Shown: piece after piece, positions 22,898-30,270 of the stretch
How the letters are laid out: each line of letters opens with the position of its first letter
Position numbering within the stretch: position 1 is the first letter of the stretch
NCBI GenBank assembly: GCA_937924755.1
Contig: CALEVZ010000013.1
Coordinates: 124,001 to 188,000, forward strand
DNA length: 64,000 bases
Direction: 5' to 3'
Source: an uncultured bacterium
Lineage (GTDB): Bacteria; Acidobacteriota; Thermoanaerobaculia; Thermoanaerobaculales; Thermoanaerobaculaceae
Position numbers and translations under genes: made by a program
The notes under the pieces: generated by a model
Database searches by the model: none
Told to the model about the DNA's origin: nothing
The model's input: only the letters and a program-made list of their open reading frames with translations

Positions 22898-23866
22898 TCA
22901 TGCCGCCAGCACCATGCGGTAGCGCGCCAGGTTGCGACGGGTGCGGTCCAGCGCCTCGTTGCACCTCGCCATGGGCAGGATTTCCACCTGTGCGCTGATT
23001 CCGTGATTGGCGGCGAAGCGCAGCATCTCGGCGATGCCGGCCGGCGAGCCGATGGCACTGCCGCTGAGGGTCTTGGAACCCACGATCAGGCCGAAGGGTG
23101 GCACCGCCAGGGGTTCAGCCGAGGCCCCCAGCTGGCAGAATACCCCCTTTGGCCGCAACGCTTGCAGGTACACCTCCATGGACGGCGAAAAGTGAGCGGT
23201 GTTCAGGATTAAATCGAAGGAGTTCGCCGCCGGATCGCCCACCACGAAGTGGTGCGCGCCGAAGGCCTTCGCCTCCCCTTCCTTGTCCCGTCTAGTGCTG
23301 ATCGCCGTCACCTCGCACCCCATGGCGGCGGCAAAGCGCAGGCCCAGGTGGCCCAACCCACCGATGCCCACCACCGCCACCCGGCTCCCGGCCTTGGCGT
23401 AGCGGCGCAGCGGTGTGTACACGGTGATGCCGCCGCATAGCAGGGGTGCCGCCGAGGCGCTATCTAGCCCCGCCGGGATGGGCACGGCAAAGCGGTGGTC
23501 CACCCGGATGCGATCGGCAAAGCCACCGTAGTTGCCCATGCAGGTGGCCTGGCTTGCCATACACAGGCGTTCCTCGCCCTCGGCACACCATTCGCAGCTG
23601 CCGCAGGAACCACACTGCCACCCCACCCCCACCCGCGTGCCCAGGGGGATCCCGTCGCCGGCCACCACCGTCCCGATGATCTCGTGCCCCGGCACCACGG
23701 GAAAGACCCCGCCCCAGTCACCATCCACCAGGTGCACGTCGGAGTGGCAAATACCGCAGTGGCTGATGACGATCTCCACCTGCCCGGGAGCCAACGGCCG
23801 CGGCTCGTACTCAAAGGGCTGCAGCTTGGCCTTCGCCGCCAGTGCTGCATGGGCATGAATTGGCAT
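22898..23866 (-). CDS. Zinc-dependent alcohol dehydrogenase (YahK/CAD-like)
   Basis: The protein has 322 residues. Catalytic zinc ligands are C37 (SHCGICHSDVH) and H61/E62 (PGHEIIG), with the third Cys in LLCGG; the structural zinc site is C88, C91, C94 and C102. The cofactor fold has VVGIGGLGHLGL. This is the NADP-dependent aldehyde reductase/cinnamyl-alcohol-dehydrogenase-like group that acts on many aldehydes. The ATG at 23866 has GGGGAGGT upstream. It stands alone between the pseudogene and the glycosyltransferase. Confidence 0.9.
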   Translation of the reverse strand: MPIHAHAALAAKAKLQPFEYEPRPLAPGQVEIVISHCGICHSDVHLVDGDWGGVFPVVPGHEIIGTVVAGDGIPLGTRVGVGWQCGSCGSCEWCAEGEERLCMASQATCMGNYGGFADRIRVDHRFAVPIPAGLDSASAAPLLCGGITVYTPLRRYAKAGSRVAVVGIGGLGHLGLRFAAAMGCEVTAISTRRDKEGEAKAFGAHHFVVGDPAANSFDLILNTAHFSPSMEVYLQALRPKGVFCQLGASAEPLAVPPFGLIVGSKTLSGSAIGSPAGIAEMLRFAANHGISAQVEILPMARCNEALDRTRRNLARYRMVLAA

Positions 23867-23925
23867 AAGACCTCCCCACGGGGTAGGGTTCAAACTCATG
23901 GGAATAAAAAGGAGTCGAAAACGCT

Positions 23926-25647
23926 CTATTCCCCGCCCGGCCGGCTGGCCGTTTCTGGCGTGCCACCGGCGAAGGTCGTGGAGCGAACCATTCGCGTCAC
24001 TTCCATGTCGGCGGCCGACACCAGCCACCACCGCTGCCGGTGTTGTCGTCCCAGAAACGTTCCCCGTCCCGCGGCGGGTACCACGAACCCCGGGTGGTCC
24101 TCGGCAACCAGCACCCGTCGCCCGGGGGACTGTCCGGCCCACGCCAGCGCCTCCTCCAGCTCCTTCTCCTTGTCAGGGCGCCGGTAACCGAAATCGGTGA
24201 CGGGCATGCCCGCCTGCAGGATGAACTGTTCCTTCCACCCCACCACCCCCAGCTCACCCCCGGCGGGCAGCGCCGCCCGCACCTGCCCCATGAACAGCGC
24301 CGCCGAACGCTCTCCATCCAGACGCGGCGCCACCCACCACCCCAAAATCAGCCACACCCCCAGCATCGCCGCGGCCCACCCCACCGCGACGCGTCCATAT
24401 CCAGTGAACATCCCCGCTGCCAGAAACACCGCCGCGGCGACAAGCAACACCGCCACCACCGGCAACCCTGAGAGCGTCTCGATGCGCTGGACTTCGGCGT
24501 TGGGCCACCAGCCCACCCAGACCGCCGCGGCCAGCAGCACCCCCCCGATGCCCACCAAGGTGAACCGCAGCAGCCGCTGCACGGCTTTGGTGTGCAGCAG
24601 CCCTTCGAGCCACGGCGCTGCCGCCAAAACGAGCGCCGGCAGCGCGGGCAGGATGTACACCCCGCGCTTGCCCGGACTTAGGGAAAAGAACAGCAACACC
24701 AACACCACCCAGGCGAGGGGGAGGACGACCCGTAGATCCCTGCCCCGCCACGACTCCCGCCAACGGGGTAGCAGCCAGGGCAGCAGCAGCACCAGGGGTA
24801 GCCAGAAAACCGGGATGACGTTGACGACGAAGTACCAGGGGGGGCGAAAGTGCCCCCAGGGATCGGCGTAGCGGGTCACCGTCTGCCGCAGCAAGATTTC
24901 ATCCCGATAGGCGGTCAGGGCCGGATCACCGCTTCCTGTGGTGGCAACCCACATTGGCACCAGCCAGGCAGCGATCACCGCTACCAGGGCCAGCGGTCCG
25001 ACCAGCCAGCGCCACCACTCTCCCCGCACCGAGCCCCGCCCCCAGACCAGAAAGGGGATCAACAGAAGCAAGGGCAAGAAACCGACCCCCTTAGTGATGA
25101 CACCCAGTCCGGCCGCCCCCCACCCCACCACCCACCACCCCCACGCCGGGCCGAGCAGCAAGTGGCGCAGCAGCCCGTACAGGCTCAACGTTGTCCACCC
25201 GAGGAGAAAACCATCGATTTGCCCGCTGTGCGCCTCTTCGGCGAACTGCACCGTCAACGTCAGCGCCGCCGCCGCAAACACTCCGAGCCTGGCGGACCAC
25301 AGCCGGCGTGCCAGGTCGTAGACCAGCACCAGTGCGCCCAAAGCCGCCAGCAGGGCAGGCAGGAAGAGGGCAACGCGCAGGGATCCGGTGATCCGGTACA
25401 GCCCGGCCACCACCCAGAAGAACAGCGGTGGCTTGTCGGGGTATAGCTCGCCGGCGATGCGGGGGATGAACCAGTTGCCCGAGGCGGCCATTTCCTTGGC
25501 GATGAGAGCAAAACGCGGCTCGTCCGCCGGCCAGGGGTCTCGGGCACCGAACCCCGCCCCCAGGACCAGAACGGCGTAGAGGAGCACCCAGCCAAAGGCC
25601 CACCGTTGCGGGGGCGTCGCATTCCCTCCAGCAGTTCCTGTTGCCAC
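23926..25647 (-). CDS. ArnT-like glycosyltransferase (GT39/GT83), polytopic
   Basis: About 573 residues, with 11-13 predicted membrane helices in the N-terminal two thirds and a soluble C-terminal region. The first periplasmic loop carries RDPWPADEPRFA with the catalytic acidic pair, and DKPPLFFW follows, as in ArnT/PMT-type enzymes that transfer a sugar from an undecaprenyl or dolichyl phosphate donor to lipid A or protein. The GTG at 25647 is preferred because GGAGGTGA lies 5 nt upstream; a GTG 9 nt earlier is the alternative. The acceptor is unknown. Confidence 0.85.
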   Translation of the reverse strand: MATGTAGGNATPPQRWAFGWVLLYAVLVLGAGFGARDPWPADEPRFALIAKEMAASGNWFIPRIAGELYPDKPPLFFWVVAGLYRITGSLRVALFLPALLAALGALVLVYDLARRLWSARLGVFAAAALTLTVQFAEEAHSGQIDGFLLGWTTLSLYGLLRHLLLGPAWGWWVVGWGAAGLGVITKGVGFLPLLLLIPFLVWGRGSVRGEWWRWLVGPLALVAVIAAWLVPMWVATTGSGDPALTAYRDEILLRQTVTRYADPWGHFRPPWYFVVNVIPVFWLPLVLLLPWLLPRWRESWRGRDLRVVLPLAWVVLVLLFFSLSPGKRGVYILPALPALVLAAAPWLEGLLHTKAVQRLLRFTLVGIGGVLLAAAVWVGWWPNAEVQRIETLSGLPVVAVLLVAAAVFLAAGMFTGYGRVAVGWAAAMLGVWLILGWWVAPRLDGERSAALFMGQVRAALPAGGELGVVGWKEQFILQAGMPVTDFGYRRPDKEKELEEALAWAGQSPGRRVLVAEDHPGFVVPAAGRGTFLGRQHRQRWWLVSAADMEVTRMVRSTTFAGGTPETASRPGGE

Positions 25648-25846
25648 GCCGCTCACCTCCAGGGGTCTGCACGATCATGACCAAAAGACCCCGAAATCGA
25701 CCGCGCACGATACTCCTTCTCTCTTACTCCCGCCAATTGGTGGGAATGCGCGGCCTCGTCATCGCCCTTCATCGTAGGTGATGCCGTTCTCTCTCCGCCT
25801 ACCCACGTTCGCCGGCGGCGGCTCCCAGGCGCCCTCCTGTGGTCGG

Positions 25847-26107
25847 GTGGGGTATGTCAGCGAGGAGGAGATGGCCGTCCTGATCCGCATTCGCTCCTTA
25901 AGTGGGCAGGCGCGCCAGTTGAAGAGCGAGCTGGCCAGCGCCGAGGCGCGCAGCGACACCGGGCTGTGCCGGGAGCTTAGGGTGCGCCTTGAGAATCTGC
26001 GCGAGGAGCGCCGGCGCCTCGAACAGCTGCGGGAGGCGGCGTGGCGTCGCAAGATGATTGCCCTCGGACACCTGGCCGAAGATAGGCCGGCCGAGGCGCA
26101 ACCTTGA
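25847..26107 (+). CDS. Small coiled-coil protein, start uncertain
   Basis: About 86 residues, mostly one long charged helix (LIRIRSLSGQARQLKSELASAEA, then LCRELRVRLENLREERRRLEQLREAAWRRK). There is no membrane segment and no recognised family. The start could be the GTG at 25847, the ATG at 25880 (after GAGGAGGAG), or further upstream at 25778. The upstream part looks non-coding, so 25847 is a compromise. It precedes the zinc-type operon. Confidence 0.45.
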   Translation: MGYVSEEEMAVLIRIRSLSGQARQLKSELASAEARSDTGLCRELRVRLENLREERRRLEQLREAAWRRKMIALGHLAEDRPAEAQP

Positions 26108-26126
26108 TCTTCTGACCTGCCCGCTG

Positions 26127-26132
26127 TACCTT
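26127..26132 (+). promoter_or_regulatory. Leaderless-type -10 hexamer (TACCTT)
   Basis: TACCTT lies 7 nt before the ATG at 26140, with no Shine-Dalgarno sequence. It would drive the metal-uptake operon. No Zur-like AT-rich dyad was seen next to it. Confidence 0.4.
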
Positions 26133-26139
26133 TTCTGCC

Positions 26140-26487
26140 ATGCGACGGGGGCTGCGCCTGGGCTTGCTCGTGCTGCCGCCGCTGGCGATGGTGGCCATGC
26201 TGGCGCCGCCGGCAGCGCACAGCCATGCCGGCCACGAGCACATCCCCATTGCCGACTCCGAGGCTTGCACCGGCGGCGGCGTGCACTTCCACGCCGCCCA
26301 CACCCGCCCTCCGGACCACTGCCCGGCTTGCGCCATCGGGCCTCACCCTCCGGCCACCTTCACCCCCCCGGCGGTTCTTGCCGCGACGGTGGCCTCCCAC
26401 TGGAACCTGGGTGCCGCCGAGGCCTCCCCGCGCTCCTTCCCCACCGCCCCCCGCCGCAGCCGCGCCCCTCCCGAAACGTTCGCCTAA
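26140..26487 (+). CDS. Secreted His-rich protein of metal-uptake operon (DUF2946-like)
   Basis: The protein has 115 residues. After a signal peptide (about 1-28) come HSHAGHEH, VHFHAAH and HCPAC, then a low-complexity Pro/Ala tail. The spacing of His clusters and the single CPAC resembles short periplasmic metal-binding proteins (DUF2946 and similar) found in copper or zinc loci. It starts the operon that continues with a His-rich barrel and a Znu-type ABC transporter, which suggests a periplasmic zinc buffer or chaperone (inference). Confidence 0.6.
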   Translation: MRRGLRLGLLVLPPLAMVAMLAPPAAHSHAGHEHIPIADSEACTGGGVHFHAAHTRPPDHCPACAIGPHPPATFTPPAVLAATVASHWNLGAAEASPRSFPTAPRRSRAPPETFA

Positions 26488-26526
26488 GCTTGTGCTTCAC
26501 ACGCGGTCGAACGACAAGGAGGAATC

Positions 26527-27693
26527 ATGACCAGCAAAGGCTATGCGTTGGGCGCCATTGTCTGCGCCCTCGCCGCGGCTGGCGCCGCGGCGCAAAACCT
26601 GAATCCGGACATCTCGGTGATCGGCGATGTCCGGGCTTTCACGACCAACGACCCCGAGGACCCCAAGGAAGGCAAGCTGCAGCTGGATCTACAGAGTGTC
26701 GAGTTGGCCCTGCAGGGGTACCTCAACCCGTTCGCGCGCGCCGACGTCTATATCGGCTACCACAACGGCTCGCTGGAAATCGAGGAGGCCTACGCCACCA
26801 TCCTGCGGGGATTGCCGGGCGGCCTGCAGCTGCGGGCCGGCAAGTACCGCGTCGACTTCGGCAAGCTGAACCTGCTCCACCCGCACGCCTACTCCTTTCT
26901 GGACACGCCGCTGCTGCACCAAGCGTACCTGGGCGAAGAGGGCCTTTCCGACATCGGCGTCAACCTCAATTGGCAGTTGCCTTTGGGGAAGTCCGCCCTG
27001 ACCCTGTCGGGCAACATCCTCAAGGGCGACTTCGCCCGACCCCATGAACACACCGAGGAGCATCATGCCCACAGCGCCGGGCAGCTGCTGTCCCTGCGCG
27101 CCCTCGACGAGGAGGAGCACGATCACCACCACGTCGAGACGGACCTGGGGTACACCCAGCGCCTGTCGCTGTTCCTCCCCACCGGCACGTACGCCGGCGT
27201 GGAGGTGGGCCTCAACGCCCTGCAGGGTAAGCTGGACACCCTCACCGGACGGGAGGTGCGCCTCACTGGGGCCGACCTCAAGTACCGCTGGGCACCCAAC
27301 AAGTACCGCTCCCTCACCGTGCAGGGGGAGTGGATCCGCTCCCGCCGCGACGTCCTGCACCATCACCACCACGAGGAAGCGCACGCTCTAAACGAGGGCC
27401 ACGAGCACCACTTGGAGCGGCACTCCGCTGATGGATTTCTTGCCTTTTTCGACTGGCGCTTCGCCCAGCGCTGGAATCTGGGCGCCATCGTCGAGCGCTT
27501 CGACCACCCCGAAGAAGAGGGCGTCACGCGCAAGCGCGCCGGGGCGTTCGCCGGCTTCCAGGTGATGGAGGAAAGCACCATGGTGCGCCTGCTGCTGCGC
27601 CGCACCGACGGCCCTGGCATGACCTCCGCGGTGCGCGAGGCCGTACTGCAGCTGGTGTTCTCCCTCGGCCCCCACAAGGCGCACTGGTTCTAA
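26527..27693 (+). CDS. Outer-membrane beta-barrel with His-rich loops (zinc-linked porin)
   Basis: The protein has 388 residues. A signal peptide (1-22, ending AAAQ) is followed by alternating amphipathic strands ending in Phe (HKAHWF), typical of outer-membrane barrels. No TonB box or plug is visible, so it is porin-like. Loops contain HEHTEEHHAHS, EEHDHHHVE, LHHHHHEEAH and HEHHLERH. The sequence AAGGAGG precedes the ATG. Its place directly before a Znu-type SBP, ATPase and permease suggests that it takes zinc or a similar metal across the outer membrane. Confidence 0.75.
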   Translation: MTSKGYALGAIVCALAAAGAAAQNLNPDISVIGDVRAFTTNDPEDPKEGKLQLDLQSVELALQGYLNPFARADVYIGYHNGSLEIEEAYATILRGLPGGLQLRAGKYRVDFGKLNLLHPHAYSFLDTPLLHQAYLGEEGLSDIGVNLNWQLPLGKSALTLSGNILKGDFARPHEHTEEHHAHSAGQLLSLRALDEEEHDHHHVETDLGYTQRLSLFLPTGTYAGVEVGLNALQGKLDTLTGREVRLTGADLKYRWAPNKYRSLTVQGEWIRSRRDVLHHHHHEEAHALNEGHEHHLERHSADGFLAFFDWRFAQRWNLGAIVERFDHPEEEGVTRKRAGAFAGFQVMEESTMVRLLLRRTDGPGMTSAVREAVLQLVFSLGPHKAHWF

Positions 27694-27719
27694 CGGCTGA
27701 CCTGCGAGGAGATGAAAAG

Positions 27720-28646
27720 ATGAAAACGACAAGGGGCATCCTTCTCACAGTTTGCCTTTTGACGCTGGCGGGGTTGAGCCTGCCGGCGTTCGGCGCCACC
27801 CCCATCCGCGTGGTCGCCGCCATTCCCGACTTCGCCGCCATCGCCGAGGCGATCGGTGGGGGCGACGTCAACGCCGAGAGCATCATCGTCGGCAACCGCG
27901 ACGTGCACGCCGTGGAGCTGCTGCCCTCGTTCTTCATGAGGATCCGCAAGGCACAGGTCTACATCAAGGTCGGCATGGACCTGGATTTGTGGTCGCAGCA
28001 GCTGATCGACGGCTCGCGCAACGCTCGCCTGGTGGTGGTGGACGTCTCCAGCCGCATCACCCCGCTGGAGGTACCGACCTTTAAGGTGGATAGGTCCTAC
28101 GGCGACCTGCACCGCTTTGGTAACCCCCACTACTGGCTCGACCCCGCCGCCACCCGCCCCATGGTGGAGGCGATCCTCGCCGGCCTCCTTGCCGTGGCGC
28201 CGGACAAGGCCGGCGCGTTTCGCGCCAACGCCGAGGCATACATCGCCGCCTTTGAGGCGAAGAGCGCCCGCTGGCGCGAGCGCCTGGCTCCCCACAAAGG
28301 GGCGAGACTGGTGTCGTTCCACCGCTCGTGGCCCTATTTCGGGCGCCATTTCGAGCTCGAGTTCGTCGGCGAGCTGGAACCCAAACCCGGCGTCCCCCCC
28401 ACCCCCACCCACATCGCCGCCATGCAGGAGCTGCTGCGCTCCGGTACCGTCGCCGCCATCCTGATGGAGTCCTACTTCGACGACCGCGTGCCGCAGATGC
28501 TGGCCCGCACCACCGGCGTGCCGTTGGTCAAGGTGCCGGTGTTGGTGGGCGCCGAGCCCGCGGCGACGACGCGCGAAGCGATGTTCGAACTCATCGTCGA
28601 AGGATTGGCGAACGCTCTCCAGCGGGGGGGTAGCATGGCTCCATGA
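27720..28646 (+). CDS. Metal ABC transporter substrate-binding protein (ZnuA-like)
   Basis: The protein has 308 residues with a signal peptide (1-25). The three His ligands of the cluster A-I metal site are in place: H63 (NRDVHAVELLPS), H137 (GNPHYWLDP) and H201 (SFHRSWPYF). The His-rich loop of classical ZnuA is absent. It delivers Zn2+ (or Mn2+) to the inner-membrane permease. The stop overlaps the ATPase start (ATGA). Confidence 0.88.
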   Translation: MKTTRGILLTVCLLTLAGLSLPAFGATPIRVVAAIPDFAAIAEAIGGGDVNAESIIVGNRDVHAVELLPSFFMRIRKAQVYIKVGMDLDLWSQQLIDGSRNARLVVVDVSSRITPLEVPTFKVDRSYGDLHRFGNPHYWLDPAATRPMVEAILAGLLAVAPDKAGAFRANAEAYIAAFEAKSARWRERLAPHKGARLVSFHRSWPYFGRHFELEFVGELEPKPGVPPTPTHIAAMQELLRSGTVAAILMESYFDDRVPQMLARTTGVPLVKVPVLVGAEPAATTREAMFELIVEGLANALQRGGSMAP

Positions 28647-29401
28647 ACCACGAGCAGCCGCTCTTTGTCTTCGATGACGTCGCTCTGGGTTACGGGAGGG
28701 TGCCGGTCCTCCGGCACCTCTCCTTTCACATCTGCGCCGGCGAATTCCTCGGCATCGTCGGCCCCAACGGCGCCGGTAAAACCACCGTCTTACGTGCCAT
28801 CCTGGGTCTCCTCACACCCCAGGCGGGACGCATGTTGAGCAGCGGCAGGCCGGTGATCGGCTACGTGCCGCAGCGCGAGACCATCGACACCATTATGCCG
28901 GTGACGGCCAGAGAGGTGGCGTTGATGGGGCGAGCCCCGCGCCTGGGGCCGTTCGGGCGTCCCGGCCGCGCCGACTTCGAGGCTGCCGAGCGGGCGATGG
29001 CCGCCACCGGCGTCGTCGATCTCGCCCATCACCTGCTGCGCGACCTGTCCGGCGGCCAGCAACAAAGGGTTTTGCTGGCGCGTGCCCTGGCCGCCGAGCC
29101 GGAGCTGCTGGTGCTGGATGAGCCCGTCAACGGCATGGATCTCGCCGGCGAGCACGCCATCGTCGAGCTCCTGGTTCGCCTCAACCGCGAGCGGGGCTTG
29201 ACGGTGATCCTGGTCACCCATTTCTTGCCCATGGTCCTCAACGCCGCCACCACCGTCCTGCTGCTGCAGGGCGACCGCAGCCTCTACGGCGGCGCCGAGG
29301 AGATACTGCGGGACGAGACCCTGAGCAAACTGTACGGCCTGCCGGTAAAGGTCATGACGGCGGGAAACCGAAAAACCCTGCTGGTCGGGCCCCTCTCATG
29401 A
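28643..29401 (+). CDS. Metal ABC transporter ATP-binding protein (ZnuC-like)
   Basis: The protein has 252 residues. Walker A is GPNGAGKTT (about residues 42-50), the Q loop is YVPQRE, the ABC signature is LSGGQQQR, Walker B is LLVLDEP, and the switch His lies in VTHFL. It powers the permease encoded next and overlaps both neighbours by 4 bp. Confidence 0.92.
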   Translation: MNHEQPLFVFDDVALGYGRVPVLRHLSFHICAGEFLGIVGPNGAGKTTVLRAILGLLTPQAGRMLSSGRPVIGYVPQRETIDTIMPVTAREVALMGRAPRLGPFGRPGRADFEAAERAMAATGVVDLAHHLLRDLSGGQQQRVLLARALAAEPELLVLDEPVNGMDLAGEHAIVELLVRLNRERGLTVILVTHFLPMVLNAATTVLLLQGDRSLYGGAEEILRDETLSKLYGLPVKVMTAGNRKTLLVGPLS

Positions 29402-30201
29402 AGGCTCTGTGGGAGCTGGAGTTCATGCGGCTGGCGGCGGTGGCCGGCGTGGCGGCGGCGGTGGCGCTGTCCACGTTGGGGGTGTACGTGGTCCTCAAAC
29501 GGGTGGTGTTCGTGGGCCTGGCGCTCGCCAACCTGGCCACCCTGGGCGCCGCCGTGGCCCTGGCCGTGGGTCTGCCCGTGGAAGCCACCGCCATCGTCGC
29601 CACCCTGGGAGGAGCTGCCGCCCTCGCCCTCGCCGCCACTCCCCGCGTGATTCCCAGCGAGGCGATCATCGGCTGGGGATTCGCCGCCGCTTCGGGCCTC
29701 ACCGTGCTGGTGCTGGCCCGCTCCACCACCGCCGACGCCGAGGCCATGCGCCTGCTTTTCGGCAACGTCCTGGCCATTTCCGCCGGCGAGGCGGCGATGA
29801 TGGCGGTAGTCGCCAGCGCCGTGCTGCTGATCCACGGGCTCTTCGCCCGGCGGTTCGTGCTGGTGGTCTTTGACCCCCTCGCGGCCCGGGCGGCCGGCAT
29901 CCACACCGCCCTGTGGACGCTCATCCTCTACCTGACCGTCGGCGGCGCCGCCGCCGCCGCAGTGCACGAAACCGGCGCCTTGCTCGCTTTCGCCCTGCTG
30001 GTGCTGCCGGCCATGGCAGCCCTGCTGATCAGCGGCCGCCTGATGACCGCTTTCCTCATCAGCGCCGCCATCGCCGTGACCTGCGTGGTCGCTGGCCTGG
30101 GGCTGTCGTTCCACTGGGACCTGCCCACCGGTCCGCTCACCGTCGCCCTGTTGGCGGCCGCCGTGCCGCTGGCGGCCCTGGCGCGGCGCGCCCTCCGGTG
30201 A
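29398..30201 (+). CDS. Metal ABC transporter permease (ZnuB-like)
   Basis: The protein has 267 residues with eight or so membrane helices. It carries the ABC-3 family pattern: VYVVLKRVVFVGLALANLATLGAAVAL near the N terminus, and the helix LAARAAGIHTALW before the second half. It forms the inner-membrane channel of the ZnuA/ZnuC-like system. The stop is followed by an AT-rich gap before the SulP gene, so the operon probably ends here. Confidence 0.9.
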   Translation: MKALWELEFMRLAAVAGVAAAVALSTLGVYVVLKRVVFVGLALANLATLGAAVALAVGLPVEATAIVATLGGAAALALAATPRVIPSEAIIGWGFAAASGLTVLVLARSTTADAEAMRLLFGNVLAISAGEAAMMAVVASAVLLIHGLFARRFVLVVFDPLAARAAGIHTALWTLILYLTVGGAAAAAVHETGALLAFALLVLPAMAALLISGRLMTAFLISAAIAVTCVVAGLGLSFHWDLPTGPLTVALLAAAVPLAALARRALR

Positions 30202-30270
30202 TGGCTCGCCATACCATCGCATTTCAAAACCCGAGGTCTCATCTTGTTATTGTTTTATGATGATCGCGGA

